Below are positions 38,050 to 46,203 of a stretch of 64,000 nucleotides of DNA, piece by piece. The notes below the pieces were generated by a model. The model was not told where the DNA came from. It searched no databases and saw nothing but the letters and a program-made list of their open reading frames with translations. The stretch's first letter is position 1, and the number at the start of each line of letters is the position of its first letter. The DNA comes from Bradyrhizobium algeriense (GTDB lineage Bacteria; Pseudomonadota; Alphaproteobacteria; Rhizobiales; Xanthobacteraceae): positions 62,001-126,000 of the forward strand of contig NZ_PYCN01000007.1 in assembly GCF_003062295.1 (NCBI RefSeq), written 5' to 3'. Both the position numbers and the translations under genes were made by a program.

Positions 38050-38451
38050 TTACTGCGGATGGTCGGCCAGTTCCTGGTCGCTCAAGCGCCAATCCTGCCA
38101 GAGCTGAAGCGCACCCAGCAGGACGACGATTGCACCGAGGGCGACATGCCAGGCCCGAAGTATGTCGTCACCGGAGTAGCCGAGGATGAACGGTGAGGCA
38201 ATCAGCCAGAGGCCGAGCGCGATCTCGCCGATCTCCTCCCAGCGCTGCAGTGCGACATATTCGAGCTGAGCCAGACCGAACACCAGCATGCCGATCACGA
38301 ACGTGTTGAGGATCATGGTGCTGCGTTCGGAGTCCATCACGTCGTGGCTTGAGAAAGGAAACCACGGCGATACCACGATCAGCACGCCAAGGAGCATGCC
38401 GAACCAGTCTTCCCACGTGCGATGTTTGCTGAAGAAACCAAAGCCCGACAT
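38050..38451 (-). CDS. SPW-repeat membrane protein
   Basis: ATG 38451, with GGGGAGG 6 bases upstream, gives 133 residues and four predicted membrane helices. Two SPW repeats are visible: LIVVSPWFPFS and LIASPFILGYSG, each in a helix pair. An upstream ATG at 38499 adds 16 unlikely residues. The family is widespread in rhizobia and its function is unknown. Confidence 0.88.
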   Translation of the reverse strand: MSGFGFFSKHRTWEDWFGMLLGVLIVVSPWFPFSSHDVMDSERSTMILNTFVIGMLVFGLAQLEYVALQRWEEIGEIALGLWLIASPFILGYSGDDILRAWHVALGAIVVLLGALQLWQDWRLSDQELADHPQ

Positions 38452-38824
38452 TGTAACCTCCCCTTGAAAAAAGAGGCATACGTCAACGGCCGCGATCACA
38501 GCATTTACCGATATCGAACCCAGACCCGGCCGCTTCGGCGGCGTATGTCATCCGAAAGACGTAGGAACCCTGCCCTCCGTTGCAAGGCCCATCTGCAAAG
38601 ATCCCCGAGGGAAACCGCAGGTGCTCCTATTGCGCCGCACCAAGCCGTTGCAGGGCCTCGGCAGGCGGTTGCGCAAGTATTACGGCAGCGCCCAGCAATG
38701 CAGCAGTCAGGCAGGTCAGAACCACGCATATCAGCCAATCCCCAGCGAGCCACCGGTTCGCCGCAGGTTTGCATCGTCGGGTTCATGTCCCTAAATGAAC
38801 GGTGAATCATCAGGGAATCGCTGC
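38452..38824. other. 370-base gap with a possible broken small membrane ORF
   Basis: On the minus strand one frame ending at TAG 38627-38629 reads WLICVVLTCLTAALLGAAVI and LAQPPAEALQRLGAAQ, a convincing single membrane helix. It has no ATG start in frame; a GTG within the helix is the only start. The frame beside it does begin with ATGs (MNPTMQTCGEPVARW...) and would join it by a one-base shift. It may be a frameshifted 50-60 residue protein. Nothing else is seen. Confidence 0.3.
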
Positions 38825-39097
38825 ATGGCCGCCGTCCGCGACAACAAGGCTCAAAACCGCTTCGAACTCGACGTCGACGGCGACATGGCGTTTGCGAATT
38901 ATCGCATCACGCCATCGGCGGTCATCATCACGCATACCGAAACGCCCCGCACGCTGCGCGGCCGCGGCATCGCTTCCGAACTGGTCAGGGGCGCGCTCGA
39001 ACTGATTCGCGCCGACGGCCGCAAGGTCATCGCCGGCTGCGGCTTTGTCGTGGATTATCTGCGCAGAAACCCGGAATTTGCCGATCTGGCGGAATGA
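38825..39097 (+). CDS. GCN5-related N-acetyltransferase (YjdJ type)
   Basis: ATG 38825 gives 90 residues. The short GNAT core reads FELDVDGDMAFANYRI, TETPRTLRGRGIASELVRGA and GRKVIAGCGFVVDYLRRNPE. The R-G-R-G-I-A loop binds the acetyl-CoA pyrophosphate. Members are small single-domain acetyltransferases with unknown substrate. It converges with the FAH-family gene. Confidence 0.9.
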   Translation: MAAVRDNKAQNRFELDVDGDMAFANYRITPSAVIITHTETPRTLRGRGIASELVRGALELIRADGRKVIAGCGFVVDYLRRNPEFADLAE

Positions 39098-39106
39098 CGT
39101 GCGACC

Positions 39107-39898
39107 TCACGTAATCCGGATCGACATATCCGGCAGGCCTTCGAGCTTGCACAACAGCACATCGCCCTTCACGACCGGGCCGACATTTTCCGGCGTGCCC
39201 GAATAGATGATGTCGCCCGGCTTGAGTTCGAAGGCTTCCGAAAGCTTGGCGATCTGCTCCGCCACGCTCCAGATCATATTGCGCAGATCGGAGTTCTGCT
39301 TGACCGTGCCGTTCAACGCCAGCGAAATCGCGCCCTTGGTGAAATGTCCGGTCTTGGCAGCGGGGTGAATCGGCCCGAGCACGGCGGAGCGATCAAAGCT
39401 CTTGCCGATTTCCCATGGCTTCTTCTCATCCCCCATCGCACGCTGCAGATCGCGCCGCGTCATGTCGAGACCGAGCGCATAGCCGTAAACGTGGTCGAGC
39501 GCTTTCTCCGCGGAAATATTGGTACCGCCGGATTTCAGCGCCGCCACCAGTTCGACCTCGTAATGGTAGTTCTTGGTGAGCGAGGGGTATGGATGATCGG
39601 CGACCGTGTCGAGCGCGACATTTTGGATCGCGTCGGTCGGCTTCTGAAAGAAGAACGGCGGCTCACGATTGGGGTCAGAACCCATTTCGCGCGCATGCGC
39701 GGCATAGTTTCGCCCGATGCAATAGATCCGCCGCACCGGAAACACGTCGGTCTCACCCACAATCGGGATGGTCGTCGTGCCGACCGGAAAAATCGATTTC
39801 GGGCCGGCCTGCGCTGCGGCCGTACCGCCTTGTACGGCCGTACCAGCCAGCGCGAGCGCGCCGGTTGCCAGAATGGTCCTGCGATCGACATTGCTCAT
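39107..39898 (-). CDS. Tat-exported fumarylacetoacetate hydrolase-family protein
   Basis: The 263-residue product has a fumarylacetoacetate hydrolase-like domain: IYCIGRNYAAHAREMG, YEVELVAAL (metal ligands Glu/Glu) and LKPGDIIYSGTPENVGPV. The first 33 residues, MSNVDRRTILATGALALAGT, contain a DRR twin-arginine motif and a hydrophobic core ending AAAQA. FAH-family enzymes usually hydrolyse C-C bonds in the cytoplasm. A Tat signal implies a folded, metal-containing enzyme sent to the periplasm. The substrate is unknown. It ends 9 bases beyond the GNAT gene. Confidence 0.88.
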   Translation of the reverse strand: MSNVDRRTILATGALALAGTAVQGGTAAAQAGPKSIFPVGTTTIPIVGETDVFPVRRIYCIGRNYAAHAREMGSDPNREPPFFFQKPTDAIQNVALDTVADHPYPSLTKNYHYEVELVAALKSGGTNISAEKALDHVYGYALGLDMTRRDLQRAMGDEKKPWEIGKSFDRSAVLGPIHPAAKTGHFTKGAISLALNGTVKQNSDLRNMIWSVAEQIAKLSEAFELKPGDIIYSGTPENVGPVVKGDVLLCKLEGLPDMSIRIT

Positions 39899-39943
39899 TG
39901 GCTTCCTCCTTGTTCTGCGAGTCTTCTTGTCCGCTGCGTGTCT

Positions 39944-39975
39944 ACAGCGTTTTCTCTACGAAGTGGATACCGCGC
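39944..39975. repeat. Fragment of the AGCGTTTTC...GTGGATACCG repeat
   Basis: ACAGCGTTTTCTCTACGAAG then TGGATACCGCGC matches the first half of the element at 13141-13195. It is a truncated copy. Confidence 0.5.
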
Positions 39976-40051
39976 GTTGCTGTATTGCAATCGCGCCAAA
40001 AAGAAGGCCCGCGTCGCCGCGGGCCTTTGCGTGTGTGAACCCGGCGAAGCG

Positions 40052-40432
40052 TCAGTGCTTGATATCGGGTGGCAGCTTGCCGCCATTGGCGGCCAGCTTG
40101 GCCATGACCTGCTTGTGCAGCCAGATGTTCATGCTGGCGGAGTCGTTGCTGTCGCCGGTGTAGCCGAGCTCTTTCGCGAGATCCTTGCGGGCAGCAAAGC
40201 TGGAATCGATGTCGAGCGCTTTCATCAGGTCGACGATCGAGGTGCGCCACGCCAGTTTCTCGCCTTTGGCAGCGACCGCCTTGTCCAGGATCGGCGCGAC
40301 GTCGACGGTCGCGGCGGCTGGTGCAGCGGCCCCACCGGACGATCCGGCCTCCGCGGCCGCGCCGCCGCCAGCCGGCGCAGCGTCTGCCTTGGTGCCGAAA
40401 ATCGCGCTCATGATCTTTCCGAAAATGCTCAT
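40052..40432 (-). CDS. DUF3597 domain protein
   Basis: ATG 40432, with GGGAG 7 bases upstream, gives 126 residues. The start MSIFGKIMSAIFGTKADAAP and the end HKQVMAKLAANGGKLPPDIK are typical of DUF3597, with an Ala-rich linker in between. In the middle WRTSIVDLMKALDIDSSFAA and RKDLAKELGYTGDSNDSASM form the conserved domain, probably a peptidoglycan-linked (LysM-like context) fold. Its function is unknown. An upstream ATG at 40555 lacks support. Confidence 0.88.
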   Translation of the reverse strand: MSIFGKIMSAIFGTKADAAPAGGGAAAEAGSSGGAAAPAAATVDVAPILDKAVAAKGEKLAWRTSIVDLMKALDIDSSFAARKDLAKELGYTGDSNDSASMNIWLHKQVMAKLAANGGKLPPDIKH

Positions 40433-40725
40433 TGTTCGCTCCCAATGACTTGAGGATGGGGTGAGTCTCTGGTGGCACTGTTTGACCGGCAGCACCACGC
40501 CGGGATCGCTGGTAAGTCTAGCCAGCCGGATGAAGCTTGCCAATGAAACATTCACCGAAGCGTGAGTGCGTTTGTCGCTGTTTGGGAGTACGCTGCTGTC
40601 TCAGTTCGCGACATCGCCAGTTCCCAATCCGTCTTCGCGTCTGGCCTGATCGTGATCGTTTTATGAAATGGCGCGTTGGCGTCCTTCGGTTGGCGCGTGA
40701 TGCGACCGCGAGGGAGACAGCGACC

Positions 40726-41637
40726 ATGGCGACCTATCACGGCAATGTCACATCGATGGCGCAGAGTGGACCAGACGCCGCCGGTGCGCCCGTCATCCGA
40801 ACCATCGGCCTATCAGACCTCCATCGGGCCTTGCAGCGCGGCTGGGAAGATTTCAAAGCCGTTCCAAGCCACGCCATCATCCTGTGCATCATCTATCCAG
40901 TGCTCGGACTGATGCTGGCGCGCGCCGTGCACGGCTATTCGGTTCTGCCGCTGTTGTTTCCACTGGCCGCGGGCTTTGCCCTGCTCGGCCCGTTTGCTGC
41001 GCTCGGCCTCTACGAAATGAGCCGCCGTCGCGAACGCGGCGAGCCGGCGAGCGCCTGGGATGCGCTCGAAGTCGTACGCTCGCCATCGTTCGGCGCGATG
41101 CTCGGGTTAGGTGTATTGTTGCTGGCGCTGTTCGTGACATGGGTAGCAACCGCGCAAGCGATCTACATCGCCGCGTTCGGCTATGCGGGCGCGACCGGTG
41201 CTTCCGATTTCGCCGAACGCGTGCTGACGACGCCACAGGGTTGGTGGCTGATCGTGGTTGGCTGCGGTGTCGGCTTCCTGTTCGCCCTCGCCGCGCTGTG
41301 CATCAGCGTGGTGTCGTTCCCCTTGATGCTCGACCGCCATGCCGGCGCCGGCGATGCGATGGTGACCTCGCTGCGCGCGGTCGCGCGAAATCCCGTACCG
41401 ATGGCGGCCTGGGGCTTGATCGTCGCGGTGCTGCTGGTGGCGGGATCGTTGCCGGCCTTCCTCGGCCTTGCCGTCGTCATCCCCCTGCTCGGGCACGCCA
41501 CGTGGCATCTCTATCGGAAGACGATTGAGCCGGAACTCAATCCGCAGCCGCTTCCGCCCCGCGCGCATCGCGAACGCAAGCCTGCGGCCGATTTCCCGGC
41601 CAATCTGTTCCCCTGGCGGCGCAAGGATAGCGCATAG
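40726..41637 (+). CDS. DUF2189 multi-helix membrane protein
   Basis: ATG 40726, with AGGGAG 9 bases upstream, gives 303 residues. The N-terminus (RTIGLSDLHRALQRGWEDF, then KAVPSHAIILCIIYPVLGLM) is the DUF2189 signature. Five or six membrane helices follow; the last ends LGHATWHLYRKTIEPE. The tail contains the proline-rich PELNPQPLPPRAHRERKPAA. Its function is unknown; many are near cytochrome oxidase genes, but not here. An upstream start would add a basic N-terminal stretch and is rejected. Confidence 0.88.
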   Translation: MATYHGNVTSMAQSGPDAAGAPVIRTIGLSDLHRALQRGWEDFKAVPSHAIILCIIYPVLGLMLARAVHGYSVLPLLFPLAAGFALLGPFAALGLYEMSRRRERGEPASAWDALEVVRSPSFGAMLGLGVLLLALFVTWVATAQAIYIAAFGYAGATGASDFAERVLTTPQGWWLIVVGCGVGFLFALAALCISVVSFPLMLDRHAGAGDAMVTSLRAVARNPVPMAAWGLIVAVLLVAGSLPAFLGLAVVIPLLGHATWHLYRKTIEPELNPQPLPPRAHRERKPAADFPANLFPWRRKDSA

Positions 41638-41656
41638 GCTTGCACGGAACTCGATC

Positions 41657-41693
41657 GATCACACCGCCGGCCGAGCCGGCTGGCGGTGTGATC
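41657..41693. other. Perfect stem between DUF2189 and the transglycosylase gene
   Basis: GATCACACCGCC (41657-41668) pairs with GGCGGTGTGATC (41682-41693), with a self-complementary centre. It has no T-run but is 20 bases after the DUF2189 stop, so it may end that transcript. Confidence 0.5.
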
Positions 41694-41847
41694 GTTCACC
41701 GCTCACTAACGATGAATTGAGCATCTTCAACGGAAAGCCATTGAAGGCAACGACATCAGCCTTGTTTTGGCCGATCTTGCTTCGAACATTCGACGTGACG
41801 TGGACACTAACCATCGATGATGCATCGATTGTGGAGCGAACGGCACG

Positions 41848-42663
41848 ATGATTTCTCGCCTTTCCCTGCGCGCCCTTACCCTGGGCGCCCTGTTGCTGAC
41901 TTCTGCGGCGTCCGCATTGGCGGCGCCCTGCGGCACGGGCCCGTTCGAAACGTGGCTGGAAGATTTCAAGAAAGAAGCTGCCGCCAAAGGGATCGCGGCT
42001 TCCGCCATCCAGGCTGGCCTGAGCGGCGTTACGCTCGACAAGAGCGTGCTGGCCCGCGACCATTCGCAGAAAGTGTTCAACCAGACGTTTGAGGAATTCT
42101 CCGGCCGCATGATTCCGCCCCGGCTGACCCGCGGCGCCAACATGCTCAAGCAGTACGGCTCGGTGCTCGGGCGCATCGAACAGGCTTATGGCGTGCCCGG
42201 CGAAGTGCTGGTGGCGATCTGGGGCCTGGAAACCGATTTCGGCGTCAACATCGGAAAATTCCCGACGCTGCGCTCGTTGGCGACGCTGGCCTATGACTGT
42301 CGCCGCACCGACCTGTTCAAGGCCGAGCTGATGGACGCGCTGCGCATCGTCGAGCGCGGCGATATCGCGCCGCAGGATTTGCGCGGCGCATGGGCGGGCG
42401 AAATCGGCCAGACCCAGTTCATGCCGTCGTCCTACATCAAGTTCGCGGTCGATTTCGACAGCAACGGACGCCGTGATCTGCTGCGCAGCCCCCCGGACGT
42501 ACTGGCCTCGACCGCCAACTTCCTCGCCGGCCACGGCTGGCAACGCGGCAAGGACTGGGAGCCCGGCAGCGCCAATTTCGCCGCGATCAAGGAGTGGAAC
42601 AAGAGCGAGGTCTACGCCAAGACCATCGCCCATTTCGCGACGCAGCTTTCGCGGGCGCCTTAG
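41848..42663 (+). CDS. Lytic murein transglycosylase, MltB type
   Basis: The 271-residue protein has a signal peptide (MISRLSLRALTLGALLLTSA) and the SLT_2 domain. The catalytic Glu128 is in WGLETDFG; other landmarks are GRIEQAYGVPGEVLVAIWGL and AGEIGQTQFMPSSYIKFAVD. It cleaves glycan strands of peptidoglycan, forming 1,6-anhydro-MurNAc. It lacks the C-terminal peptidoglycan-binding domain of longer relatives. The fragments it releases are substrates of NagZ (encoded at 60806). Confidence 0.94.
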   Translation: MISRLSLRALTLGALLLTSAASALAAPCGTGPFETWLEDFKKEAAAKGIAASAIQAGLSGVTLDKSVLARDHSQKVFNQTFEEFSGRMIPPRLTRGANMLKQYGSVLGRIEQAYGVPGEVLVAIWGLETDFGVNIGKFPTLRSLATLAYDCRRTDLFKAELMDALRIVERGDIAPQDLRGAWAGEIGQTQFMPSSYIKFAVDFDSNGRRDLLRSPPDVLASTANFLAGHGWQRGKDWEPGSANFAAIKEWNKSEVYAKTIAHFATQLSRAP

Positions 42664-42678
42664 ACTTGGCAACCACTC

Positions 42679-42707
42679 AAGGGGCCGGCCACAGCGATCG
42701 GCCCTTT
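42679..42707 (+). terminator. Terminator-like hairpin after the transglycosylase
   Basis: AAGGGGCCG (42679-42687) pairs with CGGCCCTTT (42699-42707), nine pairs with one G-U. It lies 16 bases after the stop. Confidence 0.55.
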
Positions 42708-43221
42708 GCCCTCAGGTCTGCGCCCGTTGTTGGCTTCGCGCGAGCGTATCCACCATTAGCCGGCCATCGCTGGCGCCTTTTGGGCGATGAAATCAGAAAC
42801 TGATCGTCACCCGTAAAAATGAATATTTGTTCATTCATAATCAGCGCGTCACATGCGATTCGCGCATAAGAAGATTCCAAAAAGCTCGCTTTGAAGCATA
42901 TTTTGTGCGCTGCACGCACTCACGGACTTGCGGTCGAGCCCTCCTGATCGCTATTTGGCCGACAGCGAGGTTAATTTGGAAATGACGGTAAGCCTCTAAA
43001 TTTACGGCATTATTTTCAATGGGTGAAACACCGATGGGGCGGACGAGCCGACCAATCTTTCAGCCATACTGAAAAGTTAAGCGGCTCTTACCGTCGTCAT
43101 GCGTTTTAGGATTAGCTGCATCGCAACATAGGAACTTCCGCACTGCAGTATTCAGCTCTATATTCATTTCAACGATGAGGCCGCACCCTAAAGGCTGAAT
43201 CGCAAATTCAAGGAGACTACG
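42708..43221. other. AT-rich gene-free stretch before DUF1127
   Basis: From about 42790 to 43220 the base composition drops well below the neighbouring genes (for instance AAAAATGAATATTTGTTCATTC). No frame is convincing. It probably contains the promoter and a long leader of the DUF1127 gene. Low GC in a gene-free region can also mark acquired DNA or a silenced segment. Confidence 0.4.
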
Positions 43222-43374
43222 ATGTTACTTTCGCTCATCCGCATGATCCAGGCGTTCCGGGATTATCAGCGCAATGTCAGCGAACTGTCCCAGCTCAGCG
43301 ATCGCGAACTGGCCGATATCGGCCTCGATCGTTCGGACATTCCGCGCGTTGCCGCCGGGAACTACACCAGCTGA
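43222..43374 (+). CDS. DUF1127 (YjiS-like) small protein
   Basis: ATG 43222 has AGGAGA 5 bases upstream and encodes 50 residues. It begins MLLSLIRMIQAFRDYQRNVS and contains ELSQLSDRELADIGLDRSDI, the DUF1127 hallmark. DUF1127 proteins in rhizobia are short, arginine-rich, and affect RNA turnover and phosphate or stress responses. The AT-rich leader may be regulatory. A terminator follows at 43403. Confidence 0.92.
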   Translation: MLLSLIRMIQAFRDYQRNVSELSQLSDRELADIGLDRSDIPRVAAGNYTS

Positions 43375-43402
43375 TTTTCGTTCAGCCGCCTGACGAACGG
43401 AT

Positions 43403-43427
43403 AACGCCCGCCCCCGCTGCGGGCGTT
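43403..43427 (+). terminator. Terminator of the DUF1127 gene
   Basis: AACGCCCG (43403-43410) pairs with CGGGCGTT (43420-43427), then GTCGTTTC. It lies 28 bases after the stop. Confidence 0.7.
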
Positions 43428-43447
43428 GTCGTTTCTGGCCACTCGTT

Positions 43448-43520
43448 TGACGCGTTTTCTTCGCGCGAACCGGTATCCACCCGGATCAAGTCCGAGGCCA
43501 TGCTTCGCTCGAAAACGCTA
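43448..43520. repeat. Inverted copy of the AGCGTTTTCGAGCGAAG repeat
   Basis: GACGCGTTTTCTTCGCGCGAAC near one end and TTCGCTCGAAAACGCTA at the other match the element at 13141-13195 in opposite orientation. It lies just before trmFO. Confidence 0.7.
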
Positions 43521-43562
43521 TGGTAGGTGCGCTTGGCGCGAAAACGCGCTAACCCTTCGCAC

Positions 43563-44996
43563 ATGATTTCCTCCACTCCCCAAACTGACACCGTCCATGT
43601 GATTGGCGGCGGTCTTGCCGGTTCGGAAGCCGCCTGGCAGGTCGCCAATGCGGGCGTTCGCGTCGTCCTGCACGAGATGCGCCCGTTGCGGATGACCGAA
43701 GCGCACCGCACCGAGGGCCTCGCCGAGCTCGTCTGCTCCAACTCGTTCCGCTCGGACGATGCCGCCAACAACGCCGTCGGCCTGCTGCATGCCGAGATGC
43801 GCCGGCTGGGCTCGCTGATCATGCGCTGCGCCGATGCCAATCAGGTGCCCGCGGGTGGGGCGTTGGCGGTCGACCGCGACGGGTTTTCCGCAGCCGTCAC
43901 CCGGGCCCTGCACGACCATCCACTGATCGAGATCGACCGGACCGAAATCGCCGGTCTGCCGCCCGCCGAATGGGCCAACGTGATCGTCGCGACTGGCCCT
44001 CTCACCTCGGCGCCGCTGGCCGAGGCTATCCGCGAGCTGACGGATGAGAACGCGCTGGCGTTCTTCGATGCGATCGCGCCGATCGTGCACAAGGATTCCA
44101 TCGACATGTCGGTGGCGTGGTTTCAGTCGCGCTACGACAAGATCGGGCCGGGCGGCACCGGCGCGGACTACATCAACTGCCCAATGACCAAGGAGCAATA
44201 CGACGCCTTCGTTGCCGCGCTGCTGGCCGGCGAGAAGGTCGACTTCAAGGACTGGGAGACCAACACGCCCTATTTCGACGGCTGCCTGCCGGTCGAAGTG
44301 ATGGCCGAGCGCGGTCACGAGACGCTGCGGCACGGGCCGATGAAGCCGGTCGGGCTGACCAATCCGCATAATCCGACGGTCAAGCCCTACGCGATCGTGC
44401 AACTGCGGCAGGACAACAAGCTCGGCACGCTCTACAACATCGTCGGCTTCCAGACCAAACTGAACTACGGCGCGCAGCAGCGCGTATTCCGCACCATTCC
44501 GGGCCTCGAAAACGCCGAATTCGCCCGGCTCGGCGGCCTGCACCGCAACACCTTCCTGAACTCGCCAAAACTCCTCGATGGGCAGTTGCGGCTGCGGGCG
44601 CAGCCACGGCTGCGCTTTGCCGGGCAGATGACCGGCTGCGAGGGCTATGTGGAATCCGCCAGCATCGGCCTGATCGCAGGCCTTTACGCCGCGGCGAACG
44701 CCCGGGAGCAGTCGCTCGAACCGCCGCCGGTGACCACGGCGCTGGGGTCGCTGCTCGGGCATATCACAGGCGGCCACATCGAGACCATTGAAGCCGGAAC
44801 GCGCTCATTCCAACCCATGAATATCAATTTCGGACTGTTCCCGCCGCTTGCGAGCTTGCCGACCAAGAAAGCGGATGGCACGCGGCTGCGCGGCAACGAG
44901 AAGACGGTGGCAAAAAAGCAGGCGCTCAGCGCTCGGGCGCTGGCTGATCTCGATCGCTGGATCGCCGATCATCTTCGTGTAGCGGCGGCGGCTTAG
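43563..44996 (+). CDS. trmFO: Folate-dependent tRNA uracil-54 methyltransferase
   Basis: TrmFO makes 5-methyluridine at position 54 of tRNA using methylene-tetrahydrofolate and FAD. ATG 43563 gives 477 residues starting [20 protein letters not shown], with the FAD-binding [11 protein letters not shown]. The family blocks [19 protein letters not shown] and LLGHITGG follow. An in-frame start at 43527 would add 12 unsupported residues. It lies 4 bases before the kinase-like gene, so the two are co-transcribed. Confidence 0.97.
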   Translation: MISSTPQTDTVHVIGGGLAGSEAAWQVANAGVRVVLHEMRPLRMTEAHRTEGLAELVCSNSFRSDDAANNAVGLLHAEMRRLGSLIMRCADANQVPAGGALAVDRDGFSAAVTRALHDHPLIEIDRTEIAGLPPAEWANVIVATGPLTSAPLAEAIRELTDENALAFFDAIAPIVHKDSIDMSVAWFQSRYDKIGPGGTGADYINCPMTKEQYDAFVAALLAGEKVDFKDWETNTPYFDGCLPVEVMAERGHETLRHGPMKPVGLTNPHNPTVKPYAIVQLRQDNKLGTLYNIVGFQTKLNYGAQQRVFRTIPGLENAEFARLGGLHRNTFLNSPKLLDGQLRLRAQPRLRFAGQMTGCEGYVESASIGLIAGLYAAANAREQSLEPPPVTTALGSLLGHITGGHIETIEAGTRSFQPMNINFGLFPPLASLPTKKADGTRLRGNEKTVAKKQALSARALADLDRWIADHLRVAAAA

Positions 44997-45000
44997 CACC

Positions 45001-46098
45001 ATGAGTTTGACCAAGGACGACGCCGAGATCCTGTCGGCGCGATGGACCGAAGGCGTGCTGCTGAAGCGCGACGTGTTCTCGACCGTCGAACGCGGCCGCT
45101 TTCGCGAAGATGCCGGCGAGGTTGACGCGGTGTTGCGCCGGCTCGATCAGGTACCGCTGTGGTCCTATCCGCTCGCCCGCCATCTGTTCGCCCGCGAGCG
45201 CCGCGCGCTGGCGCTGGCGCGCGATCTCGACGCCGGCCCGAAGCTGCTCTGGGCCGGCCGAAGCGCGCTGGTGCGCGGCTTCATCGACGGCGTCGCGCTG
45301 CATCTGGCCAAGCCCCATGGCGACCTCGCCTATTTCCGCTCCGCCAAGCTCGCGCTTCGCAAGCTGCACCGCGCCGGCATCTGCCACAACGACCTTGCCA
45401 AGGAACAGAACTGGCTGCGTGGAAGCAACGGCCGCGCCTATGTGACCGATTTTCAACTGGCCGCCTGCTTCAAGACAAGAAGCCGCCTGTTCCGGATCGC
45501 GGCCTATGAGGACCTGCGGCATCTGCTGAAGCACAAGCGCAGTTATGCGCCACAGGCGCTGACGCCGATGGAGCGCAAGATTCTCGCGCGCAAATCCTTT
45601 GTCGCCAGTATCTGGCTCAAGACCGGCAAGAAGGTCTACCAAGCCATCACCCGCGGCCTGTTCAACTTCACCGATCGCGAAGGCGGCGGCCGCCGGCTGG
45701 TCAATGACGCGCCCGTCCTGATCGACCTGATCAGGAAGAACCCTGAAGTGCGCGACACCGCCATCGTCGCATTCGCCGACCGCCGCACCGGCGTCGGGCT
45801 GTACGCCTTCGTGGAGGCCGACAAGGTCGCGCTGGAAAAGCAGTTGCGCAGCGAACTCGCCGCAGCCAAGGGCGTTAAGCCGCCGGAGCATATCCAGGTG
45901 GTGCACGCCCTACCGCGCGATGCCGCCGGCAAGCCGCGCACCGAGATCCTGCAACTCGTCGCGATGAACCAGCTCGACCTGATCGAGCCGCTGATCACGA
46001 GCGAGGCTGATCGCGCGTTCCTGAAGGATATTCTGGAGAGCCGGAAGAACTTGCGCGATCGGTTTAACTTTGAGAGTGCCGAGTTGAATTCGCGGTAA
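45001..46098 (+). CDS. Kinase-like protein fused to AMP-binding C-terminal-like domain
   Basis: The 365-residue protein has an atypical kinase fold (RIO/lipopolysaccharide-kinase-like): catalytic HND at 129-131, Asn137 and a DFQ (instead of DFG) at 150-152. A short linker (LARKSFVASIWLKTGKKVYQ) leads to about 100 residues that mirror the C-terminal domain of acyl-CoA synthetases. That part includes LIRKNPEVRDTAIVAFADRR, a beta-hairpin, and ALPRDAAGKPRTEIL, where Lys311 aligns with the catalytic A10 Lys. No ANL N-domain is present. It follows trmFO by 4 bases. The fusion is seen directly; its role is unknown. Confidence 0.8.
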   Translation: MSLTKDDAEILSARWTEGVLLKRDVFSTVERGRFREDAGEVDAVLRRLDQVPLWSYPLARHLFARERRALALARDLDAGPKLLWAGRSALVRGFIDGVALHLAKPHGDLAYFRSAKLALRKLHRAGICHNDLAKEQNWLRGSNGRAYVTDFQLAACFKTRSRLFRIAAYEDLRHLLKHKRSYAPQALTPMERKILARKSFVASIWLKTGKKVYQAITRGLFNFTDREGGGRRLVNDAPVLIDLIRKNPEVRDTAIVAFADRRTGVGLYAFVEADKVALEKQLRSELAAAKGVKPPEHIQVVHALPRDAAGKPRTEILQLVAMNQLDLIEPLITSEADRAFLKDILESRKNLRDRFNFESAELNSR

Positions 46099-46107
46099 GC
46101 CGCACCC

Positions 46108-46191
46108 GTCATTGCGAGGAGCGTAGCGACGAAGCAATCCACTCTTTCGCGGCTGCGGCGAGATGGATTGCTTCGCTTCGCTCGCAATGAC
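46108..46191. repeat. Palindromic repeat, GTCATTGCGAGGAGCG family
   Basis: GTCATTGCGAGGAGCGTAGC and GCTTCGCTCGCAATGAC are the arms around a 20-base centre. Same family as 33261-33341. Confidence 0.85.
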
Positions 46192-46203
46192 AGTCTGGGT
46201 TGA

